Of a stretch of DNA of 64,000 nucleotides, positions 12,892 through 22,364 are shown one piece after another. The position numbers and the translations under genes are program-made. The notes under the pieces are model-generated. The model was given only the letters and a program-made list of their open reading frames with translations, made no database searches and was not told the DNA's origin. Every line of letters begins with the position of its first letter. The first letter of the stretch is position 1. This DNA is from Azospirillum lipoferum (GTDB lineage Bacteria > Pseudomonadota > Alphaproteobacteria > Azospirillales > Azospirillaceae), in the NCBI RefSeq assembly GCF_024170005.1, contig NZ_JALJXJ010000011.1:1-64000 (forward strand), read 5' to 3'.

Positions 12892-15077
12892 ACCGGCTTC
12901 TCCTGAAGCGTGACGGGGGTGGCGGTGCGGCGGCCGATGCGGCGCTCGCCGACAAGCAGCTGGATCAGGGCGATGACGACCGACATCAGCACGATCAGGG
13001 CCGAGCTGTAGGCGATGGCGAGGCCGAAATCGCCCTGTTCGACGCGGCCGACGATGTAGGCGGTGGCCAGCTCGTATTTCGGGCTGACCAGGAAGATCAC
13101 CGCGCTGATCGAGGTGATGGCCCGCACGAAGCTGTAGACCAGCGAGGCGACGATAGCCGGGCGCAGCAGCGGCAGGATGACCCGGCGGATCGTCTGCACG
13201 CTGCCGGCCCCCAGCGTCAGCGAGCATTCGTCGAGGCTGCGGTCGATCTGCGACATGGCGGCGACGCCGGCCCGGATGCTGACCGGCATGTTGCGGAAGA
13301 CGAAGCACAGGATCAGGATGGTGATGGTGCCGGTCAGCTCGATCGGCGGCTGGTTGAAGGCGAGGATGTAGCTGATGCCGATCACCGTGCCGGGGATGGC
13401 GAAGCTCAGCATCGTCAGGAACTCGAAGGCGCCCTGGCCCTTGAAGCGCTGGCGCACCAGCAGGTAGGCGGTCAGCAGCCCGACGGCGGCGGTCAGCGGG
13501 GCCGACAGGGCGGCGACCTCGATGGTCGTGAACAGCGAGCCCCAGGCCCGGCCCGACCAGATCAGCCCGCCCGGACCCCAGCTGAGGTCGAAGGCCGCCA
13601 GATAATGGCGCAGCGTCAGGCTGTTGTTGCGTCCCCAGTTCTCGGTGAAGCCGCCGAACAGGATCAGGCCGTAGAGCACGAAGGTGAAGGCGGCCCAGGG
13701 CAGGGCGGTGGCATAGGCGGCGATCCTGATGCCGCGTGGGAGCTGCAAGGGGATGCCGTTGTCGCCCTTGCCGCCGACCGTCGCGTAGGATTTCTTGCCG
13801 AGCCATTGCCGCTGTACCCAGAAGGCGCCCAGGCACAGGCAGAGCAGGATGATGCCGAGTGCGGCGGCGCGGCCGGGGTCGTTCTGGGCGCCGACGACGG
13901 CGAAGTAGATCTTGGTCGACAGCACCTCGAAATTGCCGCCGAGGATCAGCGGGTTGCCGAAATCGGCCAGGCTCTCGATGAAGCTGATGAGGAAGGCATT
14001 GGCGACGCCGGGACGCATCAGGGGCCAGGTGACGGTGCGGAAGGTGACCCAGCGGCTTGCCCGCAGGGTCTGCGCGGCCTCCTCCAGCGACGGGCCGATG
14101 CCCTGGACGACGCCGATCATCACCAGGAAGGAGATCGGCGTGAAGGCCAGCGTCTGGGTCAGCAACACGCCGGGCAGCCCGTAGATCCAGCGCGAGGCCG
14201 GGATGCCGAACCACTCCGCCAGCGCCAGCGTGACGGTGCCGTTGCGCCCGAACAGCAGGATCACGGCGAGGCTGATGACGAAGGGCGGGGTGATGATCGG
14301 CAGGACAGTCAGCACGCGCAGCAGCTTCTTGGCGCGGAAGCCGGTGCGCACCGCCACCAGGGCGAAGGCAAGGCCAAGCAGGGTAGTGGCGATGCCGGTC
14401 ATCACCGCCAGGAAGACGCTGTTCCACACCACACCGCAGGACTTCGCCTCGGTCAGGCAGGACAGGCGCCAGATGTCGGGGGCGGCAAGGCGTGTCCACA
14501 GCGCCGCGGCCGAGAAGCCGCCCGTGCCGGTGTCGCCGGCGCCGCTCAGGACATAGGCGACTGGCAGGAAGACGAAGGCGGCGATGGCCGCCAGCACCAG
14601 CCCGATGGCGCCCGCCGTGAAACGGTCGCCCTTCATGAAGCCCAGGCCGGCGAAGCCGTTGGTCATCAGGAACAGGAAAGACAGCGAGGTGAGCGCCGCC
14701 CCGGCACCGAAGCCCCCTTGCCCGAGCGGCAGCGGGCCGAACAGGGCGCCGAGCCAGGGCCAAGCCCAGCCGTTGAGGCCGATGGCAAAGCCCTGGGCCG
14801 CGACCCAGGCCAGCCCGAAGGCTCCGCCGGCGAGAAGGATCGTCGGTTGCCGGCTGCGGAGTTGGGGCAGGATGGTGGCGGCGAGCGCCAGGAGCAGCGG
14901 CAGGGCGACCGGCAAGAGCCACCAGCGCCCGCTGGTCAGCCCGTCGATCAGGGCGGAGCCGGCCGGACCCGGCGAGGGTGGTGCAATTGCGGGCTGGGTG
15001 CCGCTGCCGGCGAACCAGGGCAACAGGGCGAATCCCACCCACCCCAGCGCCAGCCAGACTGCTGAACGAGGACGCAT
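12888..15077 (-). CDS. ABC transporter permease, two fused transmembrane domains (FbpB/AfuB type)
   Basis: 729 residues from the ATG at 15077; a GTG immediately upstream is less likely. Two BPD-type permease domains are fused in one chain, each with an EAA-loop: EEAAQTLRASRWVTFRTVTW in the first half and DECSLTLGAGSVQTIRRVIL in the second. Up to about a dozen membrane helices. Such double permeases pair with single-chain ATPases in ferric-iron and sugar-phosphate importers. AGGTGA precedes the start. Confidence 0.92.
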
Positions 15078-15121
15078 CACTTCACCTGCGGATTTTCATG
15101 GTCCGGGCATGGCCGCCCCTT

Positions 15122-15144
15122 CCCTCCTCCTGGACGGAGGAGGG
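15122..15144. repeat. Perfect 9-bp stem hairpin between binding-protein and permease genes
   Basis: CCCTCCTCC (15122-15130), a 5-nt loop and GGAGGAGGG (15136-15144). It lies between the binding-protein stop (15186) and the permease start (15077) on the transcribed minus strand, with no T-run. Such hairpins often protect the upstream message so that binding protein is made in excess over membrane subunits; that role is inference. Confidence 0.5.
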
Positions 15145-15185
15145 CGGCGACGGATGTCCTGATCGGTGGGAAAGGCCGGGAGCGC

Positions 15186-16235
15186 TTAGCGGGCGACGGC
15201 CTTGATCTCGGTGTCCCAGCGCGACAGCAGGCGCTTGCGCTCCTCGGCGGTACCGTATTTCTGGAAGTTGTAGTCGATCATGCGGATCGCCTCCAGCTTC
15301 GGGGCTTCCGGCGGGATCGCCGCCTTGCGGTTGGACGGCATCTGGAACTGCTTGGTCTCGGCGCCGGTGGCCTGACCTTCCGGCGACAGGGCGTACTCGT
15401 AGAAGGCTTTGGCGGCGTCGAGGTTCTTGGTGCCCTTGATGATGCTGACCGAGCCGATCTCGTAGCCGGTGCCCTCGCAGGGGGCGGCGACATCGACCGG
15501 GAAGCCGTTCACCTTCTGGTTGATGCCGTCATGCATGAAGATGATGCCGACCAGCGTTTCGCTGCGCGCGACGGCGGCGGCCGGGGCGCTGCCCGACTTG
15601 GTGTACTGGTTGACGTTGTCGTTCAGCTTCTTCAGGTAATCGAACGCCCCATCCTCGCCCAGAACCTGGACCAGGGTGGCCAGCGCGGTGTAGGCGGTGC
15701 CTGACGCGTTGGGGTTCGCGATCTGGATCTCGTCCTTGAACTCCGGCCGCAGCAGGTCGGCCCAGCATTTCGGGGCGTTGATCTTGCGCTTGGCCAGAAG
15801 CTCGGTGTTGTAGACGAAGCCCAGCGCGCCGGCATAGATGCCGACACTGCGGCCCTGCGACTGCTTGTATTGGCTCTGCGCCCAGGGCTGGAGGTCCGCG
15901 AATTGCGGGCTTTCATAAGCGAGTGTCAGCCCTTCCTCGGCAGCCTGCAGATGCGGGTCGCCGGGGCCGCCCCACCAGACGTCGGTCTTCGGGTTGGCGG
16001 ACTCGGCGCGGATCTGGGCCAGCGCCTCGCCGGCGCTCTTGCGGCTCATGGCGACGGCGGTGCCGGTCTTCTTCTCGAAGGCGACGGCGATCGCCTTGCA
16101 CCATTCCTCCTGCACGCCGCAGAGCACGGTGAGCGAGCCTTGCGCCTTGGCCGGGGCCGCCGTCAGGGCGATCACCGATCCGGCCGTCAGGATGCCGAGG
16201 CCGACGGACTTGAGCCAGTTGCCAGCGGATGTCAC
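15186..16235 (-). CDS. ABC transporter periplasmic substrate-binding protein (AfuA/FbpA family)
   Basis: 349 residues from a GTG at 16235. That start is favoured over an in-frame TTG 39 nt upstream because GGGAGGAG sits about 6 nt before it and it directly opens a Sec signal peptide ending APAKAQG. Family-typical segments are CGVQEEWCKAIAVAFEKKTG, TDVWWGGPGDPH and PNASGTAYTALATLV. The adjacent tyrosine pair used by FbpA to bind ferric iron was not seen near the expected C-terminal region. A sugar-phosphate or other organophosphate ligand (as for AfuA or PgtC) is therefore at least as likely as iron. First gene of the binding protein-permease-ATPase set, behind a response regulator. Confidence 0.85.
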   Translation of the reverse strand: MTSAGNWLKSVGLGILTAGSVIALTAAPAKAQGSLTVLCGVQEEWCKAIAVAFEKKTGTAVAMSRKSAGEALAQIRAESANPKTDVWWGGPGDPHLQAAEEGLTLAYESPQFADLQPWAQSQYKQSQGRSVGIYAGALGFVYNTELLAKRKINAPKCWADLLRPEFKDEIQIANPNASGTAYTALATLVQVLGEDGAFDYLKKLNDNVNQYTKSGSAPAAAVARSETLVGIIFMHDGINQKVNGFPVDVAAPCEGTGYEIGSVSIIKGTKNLDAAKAFYEYALSPEGQATGAETKQFQMPSNRKAAIPPEAPKLEAIRMIDYNFQKYGTAEERKRLLSRWDTEIKAVAR

Positions 16236-16401
16236 GGAACACTCCTCCCAGGAGTTCGGGTTGCTTTTTGACAACCGCGCTTTTGTTCGGGCGCGTTTGT
16301 TCGCCTTGCCAGCATAAGCGGCCCGGGTGAACGGCGGATTTCACGCTTCCAGGGAGTGGCTGTAACTTTGTTAACGGAACCTGGCCCGAGGGGGTGGGCG
16401 G

Positions 16402-17151
16402 TCAGTGGCCGAACGCCTCTATATCGCAGTCGAAGACATAGCCGAGCCCGCGCTCGGTGCGGATCAGCCAGGGCTGCTGCGGGTTGCGCTCGATCTTGCG
16501 GCGCAGGCGCAGGATCAGGACGTCGATGGTCCGGTCGAAGACATCGTCGCGGTCGTGATGGGTCAGGTCGAGGATCTGGTTGCGGCTGAGCACCCGGCCA
16601 TGGGCGCGGACCAGCGCCACCAGCAGGTCGAACTCGGCCACCGTCAGCGGCACCGGCTTGCCGGCCGGGTCGAACAGACGCCGGCCATCCTCGTCCAGCG
16701 TGAAGCCGGCGAAGCGGTAGCCGCGCTTGCAGGGCGCCGGGGCCGGAGCGCTCTCGCGCGCGGTGCGGCGCAGGACAGCCTTCACCCGCGCGATGAATTC
16801 GCGGTTGTTGAACGGCTTGACAATGTAATCGTCGGCACCGACCTCCAGCCCCATGATGCGGTCGATATCGTCGCCGCGGCCGGTCAGCATGATGATCGGC
16901 ACATCCATGGTGCCCCGAACCTGCGCGGCGATGGAGATGCCATCGCGGTCCGGCAGCCGCAGGTCCAGCACGATCAGATCGAGCCGGCCGGCGCCGAGCA
17001 CCGCCATCAGCGCCGCCGCGTCGGGACAGCGGATCGTCTGGTACCCTTCGCCGGTCAGCAGGTCGGTGACCATCTGGAGGACCGCCGGATCATCGTCGAC
17101 GACCCCGATCGTCAGACGCCTGCCGCCATTCGGTGACGTGTTCGATGACAT
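16402..17151 (-). CDS. OmpR-family response regulator
   Basis: 249 residues. Receiver domain with acidic pocket VVDDDP (17-22), phosphoacceptor Asp63 in VLDLRLPD and switch lysine in IVKPF. A winged-helix DNA-binding domain occupies about 140-245 (LTVAEFDLLVALVRAHGRVLSR, then RRKIERNPQQPWLIRTERGLGY). It precedes the ABC importer by 166 bp on the same strand, and a hybrid kinase follows the importer, so it probably controls importer expression. The spacer has an AT-rich stretch near 16361-16380 with repeated AAC/GTTA elements that could be a binding site, not proven. Confidence 0.93.
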   Translation of the reverse strand: MSSNTSPNGGRRLTIGVVDDDPAVLQMVTDLLTGEGYQTIRCPDAAALMAVLGAGRLDLIVLDLRLPDRDGISIAAQVRGTMDVPIIMLTGRGDDIDRIMGLEVGADDYIVKPFNNREFIARVKAVLRRTARESAPAPAPCKRGYRFAGFTLDEDGRRLFDPAGKPVPLTVAEFDLLVALVRAHGRVLSRNQILDLTHHDRDDVFDRTIDVLILRLRRKIERNPQQPWLIRTERGLGYVFDCDIEAFGH

Positions 17152-17190
17152 CCTGCCCGCCCGCTGATGAGGGCGCAGGATCGCATTCCT

Positions 17191-18111
17191 TCATGCCTGG
17201 ATCAACCGGTCCGGCGGCTCCGGCCGGGACTCCTGATTCGTTCCATTGAGCGCGTGATAGCTGCGGATCACCTGGCTATCGTCCGTCGTCCCCTCGCCAC
17301 GGCCGGAGGTGGCGAGGAACATCTGGTGGGCGACCGCCGCCAGCGGCAGCGCCGCCCTGGCATCGCGGCCGGCCTCCAGCACGATGCCGAGATCCTTGAC
17401 GAAGATGTCGACGGTGCTGGTGATCTCGGGATCGGCGTGCAGCATGCGCGGACCACGATCCTTCAGCATCCAGCTAGATGCTGCGGAGCCGCTCATGATC
17501 TCCAGCAGGATATCCAGATCGACTCCGACCTTGGCGGCCAGTGCGAAGGCTTCGGCCACCACGGCGATGTGGACGCCGCAGAGCAGCTGGTTGACGGTCT
17601 TCACCGTGGCGCCCTGGCCCGGCTGTCCGCCGACATGGAAGACCTTGCCCCCCATCGCCGCCAGCACCGGGCGCACCCGCTCCACCACGGCGACCGGCGC
17701 CGCCGCCATGATCGACAGGCTGCCGGCGACCGCCCCCACCACGCCGCCGGACACCGGCGCGTCGACGAAGCGGCGGCCCGCCGCCTCCACCCGCGCTGCC
17801 AGGGCCGTTACCGCGCCCGGTGGGCAGGTCGCCATCAGGATCACCACCGATCCGTCCGGCAAGGCCTCCAGCGCGCCATCGGCGAGCAGAGCCTGTTCGG
17901 CCTGGGCGGCATTCACCACCATCAGCACCAGCGCATCGGCACCGGCCGCCGCCGCCGCCGCGGTGGCCGCCGGCCTGGCACCACGTACGGCCAGCGCGGC
18001 GACACTGTCGCTGCGGACATCGAATCCCTGAACGGTGAAACCCTTGGCCAGCAGGTTGTGCGCCATGGGCATTCCCATGGAACCGAGGCCGATGAATCCG
18101 ACGGTCGTCAT
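17191..18111 (-). CDS. NAD(P)-dependent beta-hydroxyacid dehydrogenase (3-hydroxyisobutyrate/L-threonate dehydrogenase family)
   Basis: 306 residues. Rossmann motif GFIGLGSMGMPMAHNL at 5-20, substrate-loop DAPVSGG (118-123) and catalytic Lys171 in GATVKTVNQLL define the beta-hydroxyacid dehydrogenase family. Length and sequence fit LtnD-like or GarR-like enzymes that oxidise sugar acids such as threonate or reduce tartronate semialdehyde. Encoded 47 bp after the TRAP permease gene in the same direction, it is probably the last gene of the SDR/transketolase/TRAP operon. AAGGA precedes the start. The actual substrate is not known. Confidence 0.88.
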   Translation of the reverse strand: MTTVGFIGLGSMGMPMAHNLLAKGFTVQGFDVRSDSVAALAVRGARPAATAAAAAAGADALVLMVVNAAQAEQALLADGALEALPDGSVVILMATCPPGAVTALAARVEAAGRRFVDAPVSGGVVGAVAGSLSIMAAAPVAVVERVRPVLAAMGGKVFHVGGQPGQGATVKTVNQLLCGVHIAVVAEAFALAAKVGVDLDILLEIMSGSAASSWMLKDRGPRMLHADPEITSTVDIFVKDLGIVLEAGRDARAALPLAAVAHQMFLATSGRGEGTTDDSQVIRSYHALNGTNQESRPEPPDRLIQA

Positions 18112-18158
18112 TGTTCCGATGTCCTTAAGAGCGGAGATTGGGCGCGGAAAGATGCGGG

Positions 18159-20051
18159 TCAGCCGAGGAAGCCGATCGACACCCAGGGCACCGCCGCGAC
18201 GATGATCAGCCCGACGGCCAGTGCCGCCAGATAGCCCAGGATGGGTTTCATGCCTTCGTCGGGGCTGATGCGGCTGATGGCGCAGGCGGCGTAATAGCCG
18301 ACGCCGAAGGGCGGAGCGAACAGGCCGATGCCCATCGCCAGGATGACGATCATCGCGTAGTGGACCTCGTGCACGCCGATCTGCCGGGCGATGGGGAACA
18401 GCAGCGGGCCGAACAGCACGATGGCGGGAATGCCCTCCAGGACGCTGCCCAGGATGATGAAGGCGACGATGGACACCGCGATGAAGACCGGCACGCCGCC
18501 GGGCAGCTCGCGCATCGCCGTGGCCAGGGTGTTGGAGAAGCCCGACTGGGTCAGCGCCCAGGCCATGCCGGTGGCCGCACCGATGATCAGCAGGATGGCA
18601 CCGGACAGGGCTGCGGTCTCGACCAGCATCGGATAGATGCGGCGCCAGTTGAACTGGCGGTAGACCAGCAGCCCGGCGATCACGGCATAGACGATGCCGA
18701 TGGTCGACACCTCGGTCGCGGTCGCCACGCCTTCGATCACCGCGGCGCGGATGATGAAGGGCAGGGCGATGGCGGGCAGGGCGATCAGGAACGCCTTGCC
18801 GATCTCGTTCCGGCTGGCGCGGCGGACATGGGACAGGTCCTCGTCGCGGTAGCGCCACCAGACCAGACCGGCGAGCGCCAGCCCCAGCACGATGCCGGGC
18901 AGAAGCCCGCCGGTGAACAGGGCGGCGATGGACACGCCGGTGACCGAACCGATGGTGATCAGGACCAGGGATGGCGGGATGGTTTCCGTCTGGGCGCCAG
19001 TGGCGGACAGCAGGGCGACCAGATCGCCGGGCTTGGCGCCGCGCGCCTTCATCTCGGGGAACAGCACCGGCGCCACCGCCGCCATGTCGGCCGCCTTGGA
19101 GCCGGAAATGCCGGACACCAGATACATCGCCCCGATCAGCACATAGGACAGGCCGCCGCGCACATGGCCGAGCAGGCTGGCGAGGAAACCGACCATGGCG
19201 CGGGCCATGCCGGTCATCTCGATCAACTGGCCGAGGAAGACGAACAGCGGCACCGACAGCAGGATCAGATGGCTCATCCCCTCGTCCATGCGGCCGACCA
19301 TGACGATGGCCGGGGTCGAGGTGGCGAGCGACAGGTAGCCGAAGGTGGCGAGCCCGAAGGAAAAGGCGATCGGCAGGCCGAGGAACACCATCACCCCGAC
19401 ACCAAACACAAAGAAGAGCAGCAGATTGAGGTTGCCGAGCCCGGCGAAGATCGGACCGGCCAGCACCGCGGCGCCGATTGTCGCGGCCACGGCCAGGGCC
19501 GCCCACAGCACGTCGGTGGCGCGGCCGACGCGGGCCAGCCGCAGCAGGGCGACCGAGATCATCAGGACAATGCCGACCGGCAGCGCCGCGGCGCGCCAGG
19601 AATTGGCGATGTCGAGCGCCGGGGTGGTGACCCACACCTCTTCCGAGGCGAATTCATAGGCGGGCTCGGCCATCAGTAGCAGGAAGGCCAGCGCCGCCGT
19701 CATGGCCAGCACGTCGAGGAAGGCCTGGGCGCGCGGCCCCAACATGCCGACCAGCGCCGTCATCCGCATATGCTCGCCCCGGCGCAACGCGACGACCGAG
19801 CCGAACATGGCGAGCCAGAGGAAGAGGATGGAGGCCAGCTCGTCCGACCAGATGATTGGGCTGTGGAGGAGATAGCGCCAGATGACGCCGACCAGCAGCA
19901 CGCCGACCTCGGCGAGCACCAGCAGCGCCGCCGGAAGTTCGACGAGGAGTCCGATGCCCTGGTCAAGCTGGCCGAGCCAGCGGGCATGGATGCCGGACGG
20001 TTGTCCGGCACCTTGAGCGACGGTCGCCGCCGCATTGATGGGAGTGTTCAT
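18159..20051 (-). CDS. dctQM: TRAP transporter fused permease (DctQM)
   Basis: 630 residues: an N-terminal DctQ-like four-helix domain (about 25-185, with IWSDELASILFLWLAMFG) fused to a DctM-like domain (about 200-630, with SVPLFVFLGQLIEMTG and SGISGSKAADMAAVAPVL). Fusion of the small and large subunits is a known variation but differs from the other two TRAP systems in this window, which keep them separate. Works with the binding protein encoded just upstream at 20215-21255. Confidence 0.92.
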   Translation of the reverse strand: MNTPINAAATVAQGAGQPSGIHARWLGQLDQGIGLLVELPAALLVLAEVGVLLVGVIWRYLLHSPIIWSDELASILFLWLAMFGSVVALRRGEHMRMTALVGMLGPRAQAFLDVLAMTAALAFLLLMAEPAYEFASEEVWVTTPALDIANSWRAAALPVGIVLMISVALLRLARVGRATDVLWAALAVAATIGAAVLAGPIFAGLGNLNLLLFFVFGVGVMVFLGLPIAFSFGLATFGYLSLATSTPAIVMVGRMDEGMSHLILLSVPLFVFLGQLIEMTGMARAMVGFLASLLGHVRGGLSYVLIGAMYLVSGISGSKAADMAAVAPVLFPEMKARGAKPGDLVALLSATGAQTETIPPSLVLITIGSVTGVSIAALFTGGLLPGIVLGLALAGLVWWRYRDEDLSHVRRASRNEIGKAFLIALPAIALPFIIRAAVIEGVATATEVSTIGIVYAVIAGLLVYRQFNWRRIYPMLVETAALSGAILLIIGAATGMAWALTQSGFSNTLATAMRELPGGVPVFIAVSIVAFIILGSVLEGIPAIVLFGPLLFPIARQIGVHEVHYAMIVILAMGIGLFAPPFGVGYYAACAISRISPDEGMKPILGYLAALAVGLIIVAAVPWVSIGFLG

Positions 20052-20110
20052 GAGGCCAGCCCTTCGGAAGGACGATCGGTGGACGGGACGGCCGACCTGG
20101 ATCCGCCGCC

Positions 20111-20143
20111 CCTGAAGCCGGTGCCATTCGAACCGGGTTCAGG
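20111..20143. repeat. Imperfect hairpin between dctP and dctQM
   Basis: CCTGAA-G-CCGGT pairs with ACCGG-G-TTCAGG around a 9-nt loop: 6+5 bp with one opposed G/G. It lies after the binding-protein gene and before the permease gene on the minus-strand transcript, the same placement as the hairpin at 15122-15144. A role in differential expression is inference. Confidence 0.4.
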
Positions 20144-20173
20144 GCGGGGGCGGGGATCGGCCGGGTCGCAATC

Positions 20174-20202
20174 GACGGCAGTCTCAATGGACGGCAGTCT
20201 CA
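20174..20202. repeat. Short tandem direct repeat next to the dctP stop
   Basis: The 13-mer GACGGCAGTCTCA occurs at 20174-20186 and 20190-20202 (16-bp period), and a third partial copy GGTCTCA lies at 20211-20217, ending in the dctP stop codon. It looks like slippage or duplication of the gene end. Confidence 0.45.
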
Positions 20203-20214
20203 GCCCGGGCGGTC

Positions 20215-21255
20215 TCAGCCGAGCTTGCCGGACACCTTCTCCAGCAGTTCCCAGGCGGTGGCGCCGTACTTGTCCTTCCACTCCGCGTAGAAGCTGGTCG
20301 AGGACAGCGCCTTGCGGAACGGCTCGCGGTCGACCGTGTGGAAGGTCAGCCCCTTGGCAGTCAGGTCCTTCTGAAGGCTGTCGGTCAGGGCGGCGATGTC
20401 GGCGCGCTGGTCGTCGGCGGAGCGGTCCAACTCGCGGCCGACGATTCCCTGGACATCGGCCGGCAGCTTGGCGAAGGCGCGCTTGTTGCCCAGCACCCAG
20501 TAGCCGTCCCAGACATGGCCGGTCAGGCTGCAGGTCTTCTGCACCTCGTACAGGCGGGCGGTGGCGATGATCGCCAGCGGGTTCTCCTGCCCTTCCACCA
20601 CCACGGTCTGGAGCGCCGAATACAGCTCGTTGAAATTGATCGGGGCGGGAGCGGCGCCGATGGCCTTGAACAGCGAGGTCAGCGCCGGCGCCGGCGGCAC
20701 CCGCATCTTGAAGCCCTTGATGTCGTCCGGCGTCCGGATCACCCGGGTGGAGGAGGTGACGTGGCGGAAGCCGTTGTCCCAGATCTTGCCGAGCGTCATG
20801 ATCGGCGTCTTGGCGATCTCCGCACGGATGTGGGTGCCGAGATCACCGTCCATTGCCCGCCAGACGGCGTTGTAGTCGTTGAAGGCGAAGCCCATGCTGG
20901 TGATGCCGGACACCGGGACGAAGGTGGCGAGGATCAGCGAACTGAGATTGAAGATCTCGACGCCGCCGTTGCGCACCTGACCCAGCAGATCGGTGTCGCT
21001 GCCCAGCTGGTTGGCCGGGAACAGCTTGATGTCCAGCCGGCCGGAGGTCGCCTCGCGGATGCGGTCGATCGCCTCCTGGGCGCGGATGTTGACGGGATGT
21101 GTCGGGTCCTGGCCGGTGGCGTACTTGAACTGGAACTCGGCGGCGTCCGCCGGGTGTTTCAGGATGGTGACCAGCGGCAAGGAGCCGGCGGCGGCCAGAA
21201 CGGCGCGGCGGCTGGGACGGAACGAGGTCGCGCGGAAGGGCGGCATCTTGAGCAT
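20215..21255 (-). CDS. dctP: TRAP transporter substrate-binding protein (DctP family)
   Basis: 346 residues. Twin-arginine-like leader (RPSRRAVLAAAG) and cleavage near residues 38-40. DctP motifs: LFPANQLGSDTDLLGQVRNGGVEI, the carboxylate-contacting region GFKMRVPPAP, and TVVVEGQENPLAII. A strong ribosome-binding site GGAGAGGAAA precedes the ATG. The following gene is the fused DctQM permease and the preceding genes encode a split transketolase, so the ligand is probably a sugar-acid-like compound handled by that pathway (inference). Confidence 0.92.
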   Translation of the reverse strand: MLKMPPFRATSFRPSRRAVLAAAGSLPLVTILKHPADAAEFQFKYATGQDPTHPVNIRAQEAIDRIREATSGRLDIKLFPANQLGSDTDLLGQVRNGGVEIFNLSSLILATFVPVSGITSMGFAFNDYNAVWRAMDGDLGTHIRAEIAKTPIMTLGKIWDNGFRHVTSSTRVIRTPDDIKGFKMRVPPAPALTSLFKAIGAAPAPINFNELYSALQTVVVEGQENPLAIIATARLYEVQKTCSLTGHVWDGYWVLGNKRAFAKLPADVQGIVGRELDRSADDQRADIAALTDSLQKDLTAKGLTFHTVDREPFRKALSSTSFYAEWKDKYGATAWELLEKVSGKLG

Positions 21256-21350
21256 GGTTTCCTCTCCGGAATTCTATGGTTCGGCTTTTTTTGGTGGCAG
21301 GGACCAGTGGCAGGGGTGGGGAGGCGGCCTCCCCGCCCCCGCCATGGCAC

Positions 21351-22364
21351 TTACAGCCAGCCCTTGATGCTGGCGGCCATCGCGTCGGTGGAGATGCCGT
21401 AGAGGTCGTGCAGGGTCGGCAGGGCGCCGGCCTTCAGGAACTCGTCGGGCAGGCCGATCTGGCGGAAGACCGGGGCGACGCCGGCGCGCAGCAGGGTGCC
21501 CGCCACCGCCTCGCCCAGCCCGCCGATGACGGTGTGGTTTTCCGCAACCACCACCATGCGGCCGGTGCGGGCCGCTTCGCGCAGGATGGCTTCGGTGTCG
21601 AGCGGCTTGATGGTAGGGACGTGCAGCACGGCGACGCCGACCTTGTCGGCTTCCAGCCGCTGCGCCACCTCCAGCGCCCGCATCGTCATGATGCCGGACG
21701 AGATGACCAGCACGTCCGCGCCGTCGCGCAGCAGCTTGGCCTTGCCGAGTTCGAACCTGTAGTCGTACTCGTCCAGCACCAGCGGGACGTTGCCGCGCAG
21801 CAGCCGCATATAGACCGGGCCGTTGTGCGCGGCCATGGCGGGCACCACCTGCTCGATCTCGTGGGCGTCGCAGGGGTCGATCACCACCATGTTCGGCATG
21901 GCGCGGAACAGCGCCAGATCCTCGGCCGCCTGATGGCTGGGCCCATAGCCGGAGGTCAGGCCCGGCAGGGCGCAGGCGATCTTGACGTTGCGGTTCTCCT
22001 CGGCGATCGTCTGGTGGACGAAGTCGTAGGCCCGGCGCGAGGCGAAGACGGCGTAGGTGGTGACGAAGGGCATCATGCCCTCATGCGCCATTCCCGACGC
22101 CGCCCCCATCAGCAGCTGTTCGGCCATCCCCATCTGATAGAAGCGGTCCGGGTAGGCCTGGGCGAAGATGTGCAGGTCGGTATATTTGGCGAGGTCGGCG
22201 GTCATGCCGACGATTTCCGGCCGCCGCTTCGCCAACCCGACCAGCGCATGGCCGAAGGGAGCCGGCTTGGTCCGCTGCCCCTCCGCCGCGATCGAGGCGA
22301 TCATCGCGGAGGTCTTCAGGCGCGGCTTGGAGGCGGTGTCGGTGCCAAGGGTGGCGGTGCTCAT
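21351..22364 (-). CDS. Transketolase-like C-terminal subunit
   Basis: 337 residues from the ATG at 22364, preceded by GGGAGGA and overlapping the N-terminal subunit stop by 4 bp. It holds the pyrimidine-binding domain (FYQMGMAEQLLMGAASGMAHEG with its conserved Glu, then FVTTYAVFASRRAYDFV) and the transketolase C-terminal domain. It must pair with the 22361-23236 product to form a complete thiamine-diphosphate enzyme. Split transketolases occur in bacterial apiose and other sugar pathways, where they move a C2 ketol unit; the natural donor here is unknown. Confidence 0.92.
   Translation of the reverse strand: MSTATLGTDTASKPRLKTSAMIASIAAEGQRTKPAPFGHALVGLAKRRPEIVGMTADLAKYTDLHIFAQAYPDRFYQMGMAEQLLMGAASGMAHEGMMPFVTTYAVFASRRAYDFVHQTIAEENRNVKIACALPGLTSGYGPSHQAAEDLALFRAMPNMVVIDPCDAHEIEQVVPAMAAHNGPVYMRLLRGNVPLVLDEYDYRFELGKAKLLRDGADVLVISSGIMTMRALEVAQRLEADKVGVAVLHVPTIKPLDTEAILREAARTGRMVVVAENHTVIGGLGEAVAGTLLRAGVAPVFRQIGLPDEFLKAGALPTLHDLYGISTDAMAASIKGWL

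Noticed and set aside
13605..15065. 486-codon open frame on the plus strand
   Set aside because: Antisense to the double permease; Gln/Glu/Gly-rich and without family features.
15186..16235. Ferric-iron binding protein FbpA
   Set aside because: Family resemblance is real, but the adjacent iron-ligand tyrosines were not seen and the regulator/kinase context fits an organophosphate importer as well, so no iron function is claimed.
20174..20217. CRISPR-like short repeats
   Set aside because: Only two exact copies and a partial one with a 3-nt gap, no spacers of CRISPR length and no cas genes.
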